Below are positions 1-10,615 of a DNA stretch of 26,124 bases, in pieces. The notes under the pieces were generated by a model. That model saw only the letters and a list, made by a program, of their open reading frames with translations. It had not been told where the DNA came from and did no database searches. Within the stretch, counting starts at the first letter, position 1. Each line of letters begins with the position of its first letter. The position numbers and the translations under genes are program-made. The stretch comes from Paramacrobiotus richtersi (Eukaryota; Tardigrada; Eutardigrada; Parachela; Macrobiotidae): NCBI GenBank assembly GCA_034698045.1, contig JAQGAU010000573.1, forward strand, positions 1 to 26,124. Direction: 5' to 3'.

Positions 1-538
1 CACACCCCCTAAAGTTCAGTGGGCTAAAACTTTCGACCCGAAAATATTACACTGACAAGCTGCACATATTCCAAGAGATAGAAAGTCGCTCTTTCATTTT
101 CGGTATGCATGAAATGTCTGTCTAGTGTCAGTGGGTAAAGATCTGCAAATGTCTACACCGCCAATTTCTGCGCCGCACACGGTGGTGCCGTGGGATTCAA
201 AGTGGCCGACTAAGAAAATTTTGTCCGTTGTGCTCGAATAACTTTCGAACTTTAAACCTCTGGAAAGGTTTTGACAGCAGAACTGGCACGTCCACGTTAA
301 GCTTTTTCAAACGATAGCAAGCATGTTCAAATCCGAAAACTTCGAGTGTGACTTAGTTGGGTTTTCACTCGAGGACAAATATGCAGGTGATATATGTATC
401 CGTATTTGAATGGCAGTATGTGATTCCATTTTAAGACACTAAGGAAATGCAGTTATCTTTGCCAGCGTGTGTTCCAAATTTCCAAACCGACGTGACTGTT
501 TACCGGTTAAACTATCTATAACAACTTTATGTGTGCAG
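1..538. other. Left edge, probable last intron of gene A
   Basis: I see no exon related to the neighbouring gene family here. The stretch ends in a good acceptor (gtgtgcag) directly before the last exon of gene A. Genes C and D have last introns of 505 and 423 nt, so a single long intron covering all of this stretch is plausible. Nothing else is recognised. Confidence 0.4.
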
Positions 539-754
539 ATAACTCTTGGAACCTTACCATTAACCAACGTAATCGGAACGGATTTGGCCGGTACGACCCG
601 CTATCTGATGACCATGATTAAAACCGACATAATCGATCCAGCTAATGCCTCACCCGGACCCATGACCGGCGGAACGGCCGACAACTATAGTGGTCTGGGC
701 TCGGGCACTGCTCTTACGCCTTTATTGGGCTGTCCCAATGCGGCGGCGGGCTAA
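539..754 (+). CDS. Gene A, last exon only, of a secreted pseudo-astacin family protein
   Basis: This 72-codon terminal exon starts in phase 0 after a gtgtgcag acceptor and encodes 71 residues plus a stop. It matches the last exon of gene B closely: TNVIG near the start, TMIK and DII in the middle, a Gly/Ser/Thr-rich stretch, and the end LLGCPNAAAG. The rest of the gene must lie left of the window, so the array has at least four members. The function of this tail is unknown. It has one Cys, in the terminal GCPN, and no hydrophobic anchor. A possible attaaa poly(A) signal lies near 832. The exon call rests on paralogy and is secure; the product name is inferred from the complete genes B-D. Confidence 0.8.
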   Translation: MTLGTLPLTNVIGTDLAGTTRYLMTMIKTDIIDPANASPGPMTGGTADNYSGLGSGTALTPLLGCPNAAAG

Positions 755-2030
755 CGGACTTTAAAGGAAATAACCCGTTTGGAGATTTTGTATTGACATA
801 CTTTGTGCAGATAAGAACGTTAACAGTGGGACATTAAAACAGCTGATAGAGTAATGTTTTGCTAAGCCTGTTTCGGATCAGAAATCAAGCTGCTACTCAC
901 CTACAGATAGAAAATCGTAAAGTACGCGAAGACGATGCTATTGTGGCAAACAGAAACTATATAAAGATCCGCTACCAAACTGAGATCACGAATTCCGGGA
1001 CTTATGAATTAAAACTGCAACACAGCTTTAGGAAGCGCGATTTTAACACAAACCAAAGACAGTCTTTTGTGATACTTGCTTGATCATCCCTGGAAAATGC
1101 GCGCCATTCATTATCGATACCGAAAGTGTATAACTTGTGAAAGTACTTGGCTCCTTTATCTTAAAATTCATGTGATCCTTCAAAATTGCGTACTGTGGCG
1201 AATCGTGTATACATAATCCAACGACTTTTTTATCACTTGAGCGCAATAAATTGCGACCTAGGTTTTTTATTAAACACAGACGGGACTGCTGTGGGGAAGC
1301 CTAACTTACTGTGTAATTGGAAAAGTCTTTCTCATAGAAACATGCTCTTTTTTAATAATAATAATTTTTATACGATCGAAGTTTGAGCGTATTACCGACA
1401 ATACGAAAAGCTATAAATTTTTGTCATTGTGCACCCGGAAAGATAAAGAGACAAGTAGTTTGTCTCATACACTCTCATAAAAAAATTAAGAAATATACCG
1501 CCGTATTAATGAAACGGACGTACTTTAGAATACGCTTTATCTGCATGAAAAGTATATTGCATTTTTCCGCTGACATTACTTGCTCCGTTTCTCGTACATA
1601 TAATTTCATTTGCTGGCAAAAAATGATATGAACTGCCTATTATCTCTCAAACAAATGAAATATTCAAAGAATTTGAGAGTGCCTTATGGGAATACATATC
1701 GGCGTATTTAAAAGTGCGAAAATAGTTTGGTGAATATTTGCATAGATGTCGAAGAGTTAATTAACATTGCCGTACATCTTCCTAAATTCATTTAAGCTCA
1801 AGTAAAATTTTCTGTTTTGGCTTTATCGTGTGCCATCGTTCCACTGTTTGTGATAAGCCCATCAACAAACAATGGTACGAAAGAAAACATTCCTTGCATG
1901 GTGACGTAACAGATCATTATTTTGCCGTTCTTAATATCCAGTACAAACCAGTACAAATAGAAAAATTCTGACTGGCATTTTGAAGCTCTTCACTAGCCTT
2001 CATTATTGTTTATAATAGCCACAACGTCGA

Positions 2031-2116
2031 GTTTATAGTTTATAGTTTATAGTTTAACGTTAAGTTTATAGTTTAGAGTTTAAATATAGTTTATAGTTTA
2101 GAGTTTATAGTTTATA
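2031..2116. repeat. Degenerate heptamer repeat, (GTTTATA)n
   Basis: About twelve adjacent units of gtttata or one-base variants (gtttaga, gtttaac) fill this stretch. The 7-bp period is visible by eye and is interrupted by short slips. It is a simple tandem repeat with no coding sign. Confidence 0.85.
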
Positions 2117-2437
2117 ACATCGATAAGCTGTATCCAGAAATCCGTTTGTGCGCTTAACGTCCGCTGTTGCGCAAAGCGGCGAAAAGAAACTGAAACACAT
2201 TCCTTCTCAAATAATTCAGTGTTACACCCGAACGTCTTGAAACTCTTATCGCAAATGTTCGTGTACAATAGCATCTTCGTACGTGAAACATTCAGCAAGA
2301 AAAGCGGGATGTGCAGCACAGCGTGCGGATGCCAGAAAGGGATTACACTACACTATACCCTGTCAACCGAGTACAAGTTTTAATAATCACTCACTGTTTT
2401 ATCCTATCGCTTGCGCGACCCTGGGTGTTTTTAGCGA

Positions 2438-2627
2438 TTCGACGAAGGAACGGTTTAAATTTTTAGGTCTAAGACATTTTGAAAAGTCAGGTGATCCGCG
2501 CTCTGGTTCTTTTTTGAAACCTCGTTTTTCTGTTGCTGTTGTTAAAAGGCAATGCAGCCGCAGTTTTGGGATCGCTTCCGAGTGTTAAAGCGCGGGTTAA
2601 TGAACGAGATGAGACTGGACGTTTTAA
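2438..2627 (+). repeat. Dispersed repeat, copy 1, with decayed coding frame
   Basis: This 190-bp stretch aligns over its full length to the reverse complement of 13489-13677. Differences are mostly substitutions plus one extra A in a run of A near 2545. The plus strand reads KFLG, HFEKSGDP, SGSF and FSVA before that extra base shifts the frame. In copy 2 the same frame stays open through GNAAAVL and LPSVKARV. It therefore looks like a fragment of a transposable-element or repeat-family protein. I do not recognise the family, and I see no terminal repeats or target-site duplication. Confidence 0.8.
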
Positions 2628-3179
2628 CAGAAACGTTTCGAAACGTGTGGTTGTCATGTGCGCAGACGTTGTTAATGTGTGAGGAATAAGTCCATATCTT
2701 ATCACAAATGCACATACCGTAGTAGTATATGTGATCATCATTCTAAACCATTCTCAGCCCGGAAGTATGCTTCTGAAATTTTAACATGAATTTGAAAGTT
2801 CAACAATACACCCACAGCAAGTGGCTGCTACACACGTAGTAATATTATAACCAGTGACAGTATTCTTATTGCTTCTCGCCGAAAAACGATCCTTTCGCGT
2901 TGGCGATTTTTAAGTTTCCTCGGCGAATCGGCACCAGGAAGCCATTTTGGAAAGCCACTTAAAAATCGCAGCGGTCAGATGCTTCGGTAGTCCCAGAGGT
3001 ACAGTCAGGCATGTATTGCGTCAATCAAAATTAATCAAATGCCGGTGTCCTAAATAATCGCTCATTCTCCATCAAACGCACGCGTGTGCAACCCAAAATC
3101 TGCTGCTTCCCTATAGCATCACAATATCATATAGCACCGAAGGGAGAGCTAAAGTTGCGCAGCTGCGGTTGAACGGAGA

Positions 3180-6020
3180 ATGTCACTGTTTATTGTCTTG
3201 CTGCTTGTGGGATGTCCTCTGTTCCAAGGTATGCAAACTATCAGGCAAGCAGTAACTCGATCAGAATGAAGCTATTACCCTGTGGTTGCAGAAACAGCCG
3301 GAGAGCTATTTGCAAGTCATCTACGTACCACCAATATGGATGTTTCCTTTGGCCGATGGACCAAAGGAACACCAATTCCCTACTGCTTCGATACCACGTC
3401 ACCATTAAGTAGGTACCATGAAAACTCAAAAAGGGGCTTAGACTGTTTTGTGACAAAAACGTCAGCTTGATGACAACGTTTATTCGTAACATACTCGACT
3501 GCCGGTATACTCGTATACTTAGCAGAAAAAGTTATTTCTGCCACTGACACTGACACTGATAGACAAAAGCATTTTTGCCGCCCCGTGTGCAAGTTGTTTA
3601 TATCAAGATGTGCAGACCGATAAGAGTTTTAAACAAAAACCAGCATTCATATCTGCCACTAAGATTCGTATTTTTCGAAGATCTTCATCAAATGTAATGA
3701 TGCTTGTGCTGAACTACCGCTTTAGGGTATTGAATGCAACATGTTTATACGGATGGGTTAGCCAATTTTTCGCAGGAGGTGGCAAAAATGTCCGTGCATA
3801 AAGTATGAGTAGCAGGAATGACTTTTTCTCTGCCAAGTACGAGTATCCTTTTTTGTAGCAAGCAGCGAACAATTACTGGTGACGAATACCTTGAACAGCC
3901 TCGGAACTGCACTGGGCAGCTGCATGACCTTCACGAAACTCACTGACTGTACCGGTTCGACGTACAAGCTTCGATTTCAGGCTCTAACGTAAGCCGAAGA
4001 AAATGTGTTATACAATCTGCTCTAATCTTGTATTAATGTATCAACATTTTCAAAAGAGATGGTTCACCCTCTAATGCCTTTCCCGGTGTGAAGCTGAGTA
4101 TCAAAAATGGCGGGGGTACCGATCAGATCGTAGGATTGGCACGGGACACGACCAGTTGCCCTAGTGATCCGCGCTGTATCATGAAACAGGCAGTCATCAC
4201 CTTAGGAAAGCGCAATGAGCATGAGCGCGGAGATCGCAATAATTTTATTGATGTCAACATCGCAAACGTTATTGCGCAGTACACTGTAAGTTTCGTTACT
4301 TTCTACACGAATTTCGGTGCATTGTGCATTTGATGCTCGTACAATTACAGAATTCGAAGCAAACTGTATAAAATATGTTGATAACAGAGCATGCCATACG
4401 GGCACAGACAGGCATGAATACGTGGTATAAATATGTTTTTTATTTCACAGGATCTCTTCAAAGTATACAATTCAACTACTGCGTACTGGAGCACGTATCC
4501 CTACGACTACTGCAGCATTACGGTAACATAACATTCTGCAATTACGATTTCGTACTCGCTGTTTATGTCGCCACTTGCAGCATAACAAAATGACCGATTA
4601 TGCGCAACCCGGAACAATGGCGTTCACCGTCAAGAACGCTCCATACTGTATCCCGGAGTTACCGACCATCAGCAAAACCGACTGTCTCCTGATCAGTCGC
4701 CTGTACAGCTGCTCTTTGACAGCTTGCGATGCTCTCCGTAAGCAATAACATTTCCCAGAATCCATACAGACCTGAGCATAACATAAAATATGTTTTACAG
4801 CTGAATGCTCGACAGCGACTTGTCCCACAACAACACCCTCAACCACGACGTCAACCTCGACTACGACGGTGTCAACTACACCTCCAACAACAGCCACAAC
4901 TAGTACCGTGTCCACCACAACAACTGCACCCACCACCGCGTCCACAGCCACGTCTACAGCCACGTCCACAACGACGTCGTCCACTACCAGCACGACAACC
5001 ACTGCGACGACTACAGGTACCTGAACATTTGCAAAATTCCTCATTGCATAATTGCATAAAATTCACGTACTATTGTACTAGTTGCTCCTCCATGTGTTGA
5101 CTTTTGCCTGGAGACAACAACAATCAATGAAGCCAGCAAGCTGTTTAATGGGAATTACTACATGTTTTCGGGTAATTCATCTTTTAATTGTATGTTTGTA
5201 CTTCTAAATGAGCCTTTTTTTTAGGAGATTGTATGGTGCAGATTGATGCCACTAACAAACTGATTGGTGCATCTGTTAAAATCAGTACCATACTGCCAGG
5301 AATCACCGGACCGGTGACGTCTGTATGGTCGGACAAGCGGTCTGTTACCTATGTCCAGACTGTAAGAAACGCAAGCGCAATACCTTCTCTGAATTATCTT
5401 GTTATTTTTCTATGGTTTAGGGCACCATGGAATACGTCTGCTACGCCAGCAGCTGCCAGAGTATCAGTCCGATTCCAGCTGCGGATTTGCCCATAGTTCG
5501 TTGGGAAGGCAGTGGATCAGTGACATATTCTTATTTCCGTAAGCTGGAAGAATAATCTTTAAAATTGGTCTGCTATTTGGTTGATTTTTGTCTTTGTAGC
5601 CAGTTACCCATCACTCGGTCCAATTTACTTCAACGACCTGATCGACAGTTACGCGTACTCAACAAACGTGATTCTGTGTGGTGCTGGTACGCAATTATGC
5701 CTGATGAATGCTGCAAAGTGGAGCGCGGCGTACACCGTAAGAGGCGCTCCTTCGAAGAAAAAACATTACACTGATTTTATTGGTGTTGAACCTGTGTGTA
5801 GATATCGTTCGCTGGGTTACAATTAACTAACGTTATTGGAATGGATCTCGCCACCGGGAATCAGCGCATGTTTATGACTATGATAAAAAGCGACATAATA
5901 AGACCAGGGAGTGCCAGTCCTGGCGGTATCGGCACCGGTACAGCGGACGATTTTGATGGTTTAGGTGTGGGCACACCTCTCACTCCCTTATTAGGCTGCC
6001 CCAATGCGGCTGCTGGATGA
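3180..6020 (+). CDS. Gene B: secreted pseudo-astacin with Thr-rich linker and hemopexin-like region
   Basis: I place twelve exons at 3180-3228, 3292-3408, 3859-3988, 4057-4285, 4451-4522, 4581-4737, 4801-5016, 5082-5171, 5225-5361, 5421-5538, 5600-5736 and 5802-6020. All junctions are GT-AG and the joined frame is open for 556 residues. Residues 1-16 are a signal peptide. Residues 35-251 follow the astacin fold: RW..G..IPY strand, CMTF (C77), CX5C at 133-139, LGKRNEH at 148-154, ERGDR, YPYDYCSIT at 191-199 and LPTIS..D......LYSC at 226-243. The HExxHxxGxxH positions read K142, Q143, I146 and N152, so zinc binding and catalysis should be lost. Residues 252-323 are an almost pure Thr/Ser/Ala/Pro linker, probably O-glycosylated. 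Residues 324-400 resemble a hemopexin repeat (YYMFSGD, ILPGITGPV). The tail ends GCPNAAAG. No propeptide of normal length is present. Expected location is extracellular; the role is unknown. Confidence 0.85.
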
Positions 6021-7001
6021 TGGACAAAGAGATGTTTAATGTTAACTGTCTAGTTGGTCTAACCTTTGGCAACCAAGAAAACACTGCGTTTGTTTGATAC
6101 TCTCTCACTCAGGGTTTACCCTGTGACGGAAAGAACGTACCGGCGCAGTAAAACTTTATTTTGGCTAATTGTGTTGTTTGCACAAGGAGTCGCGGTAGTT
6201 GAATTAAAACAAATTTTGTTAAAATGTTGTATTGTCTGCCTTGGAATTTATGTACTGTACACTTTAACGGCTAGACTGGACGTATACGCATTCCACGACT
6301 CTGAGCAGCTGGCCTTGAACTTCTGCGGAATGCAGCCGTCTGTTAAGAACAATCTCTTTCAGCAAAATATATCACGGTCGACCAGAATTCCCGCACTTCT
6401 CCAGTTGGAAGCGGAACTAACCTAGCATATCAAATGGCGCATGCATAGAAATGGGGGTTGAAGCCTGTTCTGACACTCGATACAAAACCAATCAGTAGCA
6501 CGCGAAGTAGTTTGCTTGCAGTTTCACTTCTCGCAGTAACGGTAGTCCCGTACTCCGGAGTTTTGAAGCGCAGTCAGCCTGTGTACCATCAAGACGGTGT
6601 GCGTGTAGGATGCACAATTGTACGTATACTTTCAAGCAATAAGCGAAAAGACTCACCGTACTTGCATGATACTCTACAGTAACTTCAAGGTTTGTTATTT
6701 TAACTGTAGCATAACTGTATCTGTAATGATGACTGACCCATTCTGGTAGCCTGTTTTACTATGCACACTTATTAAATTCTGCAATGTCAAAAATCCCATA
6801 TTTTAACGTCTTACCCTTGTTTCGTAACCGGGTTATTCTGTCAACGGCCCAATTATAATTCCTAAGAGCCATTTTGGCCCAGTTTCAGTTTCTTGCTCAT
6901 GAACTGTCGCAGTCGTATTTAAGCGGACAACCACAACAAAAGCGACACACAAGTTTTGTTATCCTCATGTACCGTCGCCCGTTACCCAAATCTTGTCCAT
7001 C
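6021..7001. other. Intergenic region between genes B and C
   Basis: The stretch carries the 3' UTR of gene B and the promoter of gene C. An open frame across 6066-6425 has no ATG at its start, no splice partners and no family resemblance, so I do not call it. A possible attaaa poly(A) signal lies near 6203. Confidence 0.45.
6916..6923 (+). promoter_or_regulatory. Possible TATA box of gene C
   Basis: TATTTAAG lies 79 nt before the ATG of gene C. That would place transcription start near 6945-6950 and give a short 5' UTR. It is the only clear TATA-like element I see in front of an array member. The call rests on sequence and spacing alone. Confidence 0.3.
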
Positions 7002-10000
7002 ATGCTGCCATTTATGATAGCAATTGCAGTAATAACCTTGAGAGCAGGTATTCAAGTCCCTCTAACGAATCCCGATCTTACGTGATGGGCTATGGCTTTT
7101 CAGTTCATGGAACGATCAACCCTCCGGAAACGATTGGGCGCGAAGGCAGCGTGACTATCGATAGTCGATTCGGACGATGGAGTAAATCCGCCATTTTATA
7201 CTGTATCGATTCCATCTACAGTAAGCAGGCCACTTGGTTCTTTGGGATCTGTTCTACATGTTCCCGTTGCTTGGTCTGTCTAGCTCCCGAAGAAACGTCG
7301 GCAATCAACCAGGCAATCGCAACAATGTCGACGGCCGTCCCTTGCCTCACCTTTGTTGCAATTCCTTGCACGGATCCACAGGTTAAGATACGGATAACAC
7401 CCTATACATCCGCGAAATCGTACGTATCTGCGTTTCCCATAATTATATGTGAATGGTGACTTATATCCTGTTCATTTCCAAAGGAACATGTTGTCGGCCG
7501 TTTCCTTCAGCTATCCCGGACGGTACAACGAACTGGCGAAGAATGGATCGGACCAGATACTAGGAATTGCCCGGGATGCTCACGCCTGCTCGTTAAGTTC
7601 CCGATGTGTTTTAAAGTTCCTGGCTGTCCTTCTGGGCAAACGCAATGAACATCAACGCGGTGATCGCGACCAGTACATCACTGTGAACGAAGACTCTCTG
7701 ATAATCCCGGTAAAATCATCTCTTGTAAAACCTGAATTCAATCTTTCTGATGTTTTTACCTGCAGTCGACATACCGGCAATACAGCACGAGTGAAGCATA
7801 CTGGCAGCGCTTTCCCTACGATTACTGCAGCATCACGGTAAGTGGTTTTCCACAAGGTTGTTGACAAGTGTTTCGGTTAAAAATGAATAATAAAATCCTC
7901 TTCATACAGCACAACCAACCCACGGATTACGCAATCGGTGGAACACAAGCTTTTACGGTAGCGCCCGGCTCGAGACCGGGTTGTGTGCCGATGCTGGAAA
8001 CGATCAGCAACATGGACTGCCGGTTACTCAGTCTATTGTATCAATGCGATGAATCCCAATGTGCTCCACGTAAGTTTATCACATCTTTCTGCTGCTGTGT
8101 TGCGCTGGGTCATTGCGTTTTGCAACGGTAACGAACATCAACGGCCGAGTGCATTGTGTTACAAATGGTATAAAATCTTACTCTGCACTCCGTTACTGTG
8201 TACTTACTAGTACTAGTACTAGTATTAGTCAGCACTTTTTCACAAATTGCTGCAGTATTTATTGATTGGTTTCTCCCGTTTTTTAACCTTTATTGGCTCA
8301 GATCGTTCAAATGAACTTCAAGTTGGTATAATTCTATTGTTTTTTTGCCACGATGTAGCGTCATGGTTTGAATTACATCTTTGAATTCGCAGTCAAAAAA
8401 TCGATACTATACTTCTCTCTTACTTTTCATAATCAGCAGACTTCTAGTTCTTGAGAAACAATCCGAAATGAAGCACACCGTGCATCTTCAACAACAAACT
8501 TGAAATGTGGCATTGTTTCAGTGGATTGTGCCAGTCAGCAGTGCCCGACCAAAACCGGCACGCCTCTCACACCGCTAACTCCGCCAGCCGGTCCGAACAA
8601 CGCAACAACGACCTCCGTTACAACCGGAACTGTGGACACGTCTGGTACCAGTACCACAACTGATGCCACAGGAAAACTGTTTTTTTTTGGTTGCTTATCC
8701 GGGTGGTTTTTACAGCGGCATCATCTTGTCCGGTGAACTTCTGTGATCCAAACACACCGAAGATTGACGAGGCCTCCATTCTATATGATAACCGCTACTT
8801 CCTGTTTTCCGGTGAGAAATGGTGAAATTGTTGTGCGTGTTGGTCGGGTGATGTGTCATGATTTGCTTTGTAGGAGACTGTGCAGTCCAGATTGACGAGA
8901 CCAGTCGAATCATCGGGAAATCGGTCAAGATTACCACTATATTCCCTGGAGTTACCGGTCCTATCAGATCAGTTTGGACCGATCAGATGACCGGGGTGAC
9001 GAGCGTTGTTACCGATGTAAGGCTACAAATTTGGTAATATTTGCAGCAATTTACAAGAAGAAATCGTACGGCAAACAGTTTTTTCAAACGTATATTCTGA
9101 AAACAATGCCTTTTCTATCTTTGTAGACGGCCCAGTACGGCTGTTTAGCATCCGGCTGTACATCCATTACCCCAATGACAGCTACCCCCGGCGTTCGCTT
9201 TGAGTTTGCCTTCCTGAACGGCGCGCAGTATGAATCGTACAATTACGGTGTGTCGGCTGCGGACAATGCAACCGGTGAGTTAATGTGGTAAAACTAGGTG
9301 CTGATTATTGGGATGACATTTGCATATGTTTTAGGAAACATATACACCAATGAACAAACACTGCACCCGAAACCCGTTAGTGGCATTGCATGCGCTTCCG
9401 CGACCGCTTCACCTTCCGTGCCATGCAAGATCACCGGTTCATGGAATGCTGCGTATATGGTAATGAGCAGTATACTAACCTACTTGAAAGTTATCAAGTA
9501 TCGCTGCAAAGTCACAGGCGAAAGCACCACTTGTAGCACACAGTTAGATTTAGTTCTGGAATGGCATGTTTTCAACCTTTTTGCGAAAACATACAAGAAG
9601 ATACGATATATGCTAGCTACGAAGTACTCTTTCAGTTTTTCAATATTTCCTGCATGTCGCGTTTAGATGTCGATAAATTCTTTTGGATTCATTTAACTGA
9701 CATTGACTAGAATATCGCTGTCACAAAAAATAAGGAACTCTGGTCAAGCAGTTCATTCTTATAATATTCGCGCCCGATCTGCCGTTAACACAGTGTACTT
9801 CGAGTTATCAAGTATGGCCTTATGTCCGATCCGCTGAAAACGATTCTATCTCCTTCGCTTGGCTTCTAAGAAACAAAAATTCTTGCTTAACAGCTTTCCA
9901 TTTTAACTGAGCGTTGCCAACAAAGATCAGCGTTTAAAATGGACCACTTTCCTTGTATTTTTAGATTCGAGGCCCGTCGGGCTTTAATGTGGTTGCTGTG

Positions 10001-10129
10001 ATCGGCATGGCGGGGACCAATCAGTTTCTACAAGTCATGAGACACACTGGTACAGAAGCTGCACCGGATACCTTCCAGTTCTTAACGCCCGGAATACCAC
10101 TGCGGGATGTTTTGCAGTGCCCGCCGTAG
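7002..10129 (+). CDS. Gene C: secreted pseudo-astacin with short linker and hemopexin-like region
   Basis: I place exons at 7002-7047, 7104-7220, 7284-7419, 7484-7709, 7766-7837, 7910-8069, 8522-8644, 8716-8811, 8874-9016, 9127-9274, 9335-9459 and 9965-10129. The joined frame encodes 518 residues, with intron phases as in gene B. The signal peptide is residues 1-15. Astacin landmarks are FGRW, CLTF (C75), CX5C at 135-141, LGKRNEHQRGDRD from 150, FPYDYCSIT and LLYQC (C245). The four active-site positions read K144, F145, V148 and N154. The linker is only about 41 residues, rich in Thr, Pro and Gly. The hemopexin-like part reads KIDEASILYDNRYFLFSGD and TIFPGVTGP. The tail ends LQCPP rather than GCPNAAAG. 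The exon 7 donor is inferred: gtacca at 8645 keeps phase 1, while the later ACAG|GAAA site is not GT. Introns 6 (452 nt) and 11 (505 nt) hold no recognised genes. A better-known astacin name would be misleading because catalysis is absent. Confidence 0.83.
8205..8228. repeat. Short hexamer microsatellite (TACTAG)4
   Basis: Three perfect TACTAG units and one variant, TATTAG, lie inside intron 6 of gene C. No function is implied. Confidence 0.8.
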
Positions 10130-10615
10130 TGGTTTACTAACTCGGCTCATAAGAGTGTCTCGTTGTAAATAACTTTGCGGAAGTGTAAAAAAACGGCCGA
10201 TTGTGGAATTGTACTACAGCCTGTACATAATATAGTACATGTGACATTGAAAGCGATAAATAATGGGATGAATGGTTGGCTGAATAGTTCGCTGAAAAGC
10301 GATGAGTTTAGTATTTTGATTAATAAAAAGTCAAAACGATCTCGAAACGCAATCGAATGCAAGAAAACCGCCAAGTGCGCACTCGTGCAGATAGCGCATG
10401 GATGTCGGTTTGGCGATTATTAATTGTCCCAGTTCTTGGAAGCTGACCCAAATATGTTATTTCCATTAGTTTGCGAATCAAAATTCGTAGAACAAGCAAA
10501 GTGAAACGAACAAACAGGAACAGCACAACCTTGAAAAGGGTTAGGTCGGCTGTGTTTGTGAGGTCAGTCTGACTTGGTCGCAGTTCTGTTCACACGAAGA
10601 GTACGTGCTGCAACG
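10130..10615. other. Intergenic region between genes C and D
   Basis: This is the shortest spacer in the array (486 nt). Overlapping open frames on both strands look unlike proteins of any known family and lack support. An aataaa near 10322 may serve gene C. No TATA box is evident before gene D. Confidence 0.45.

Larger units (their letters stand above)
755..3179. other. Intergenic region between genes A and B
   Basis: There is no supported gene in these 2.4 kb. Open frames here are short, lack splice-consistent partners and resemble no family I know. The region holds a degenerate heptamer repeat (2031-2116) and one copy of a 190-bp dispersed repeat with a decayed reading frame (2438-2627). 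The promoter of gene B should lie in the last few hundred bases, but I see no clear TATA box. Confidence 0.5.

Noticed and set aside
2031-2116. The heptamer repeat as an interstitial telomere
   Set aside because: The unit GTTTATA has no G-rich run like known animal telomere repeats, so a simple microsatellite is the better reading.
4598-5044. Minus-strand Val-rich frame opposite the Thr-rich linker of gene B, and similar frames opposite the repeat of gene D
   Set aside because: These are antisense shadows of Thr/Ser-rich coding repeats; their composition follows directly from the sense codons.
6066-6425. A 119-codon plus-strand open frame after gene B with a hydrophobic middle
   Set aside because: It has no ATG at its start, no splice partners and no family resemblance, and it lies where the 3' UTR and spacer of gene B are expected.
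8500-8736. Reading exon 7 of gene C through ACAGGAAAACTG into the poly-T run as coding
   Set aside because: That frame reaches a stop before the next conserved block, and the GA after ACAG is not a GT donor. The gtacca donor at 8645 keeps the phase and gives a 71-nt intron.
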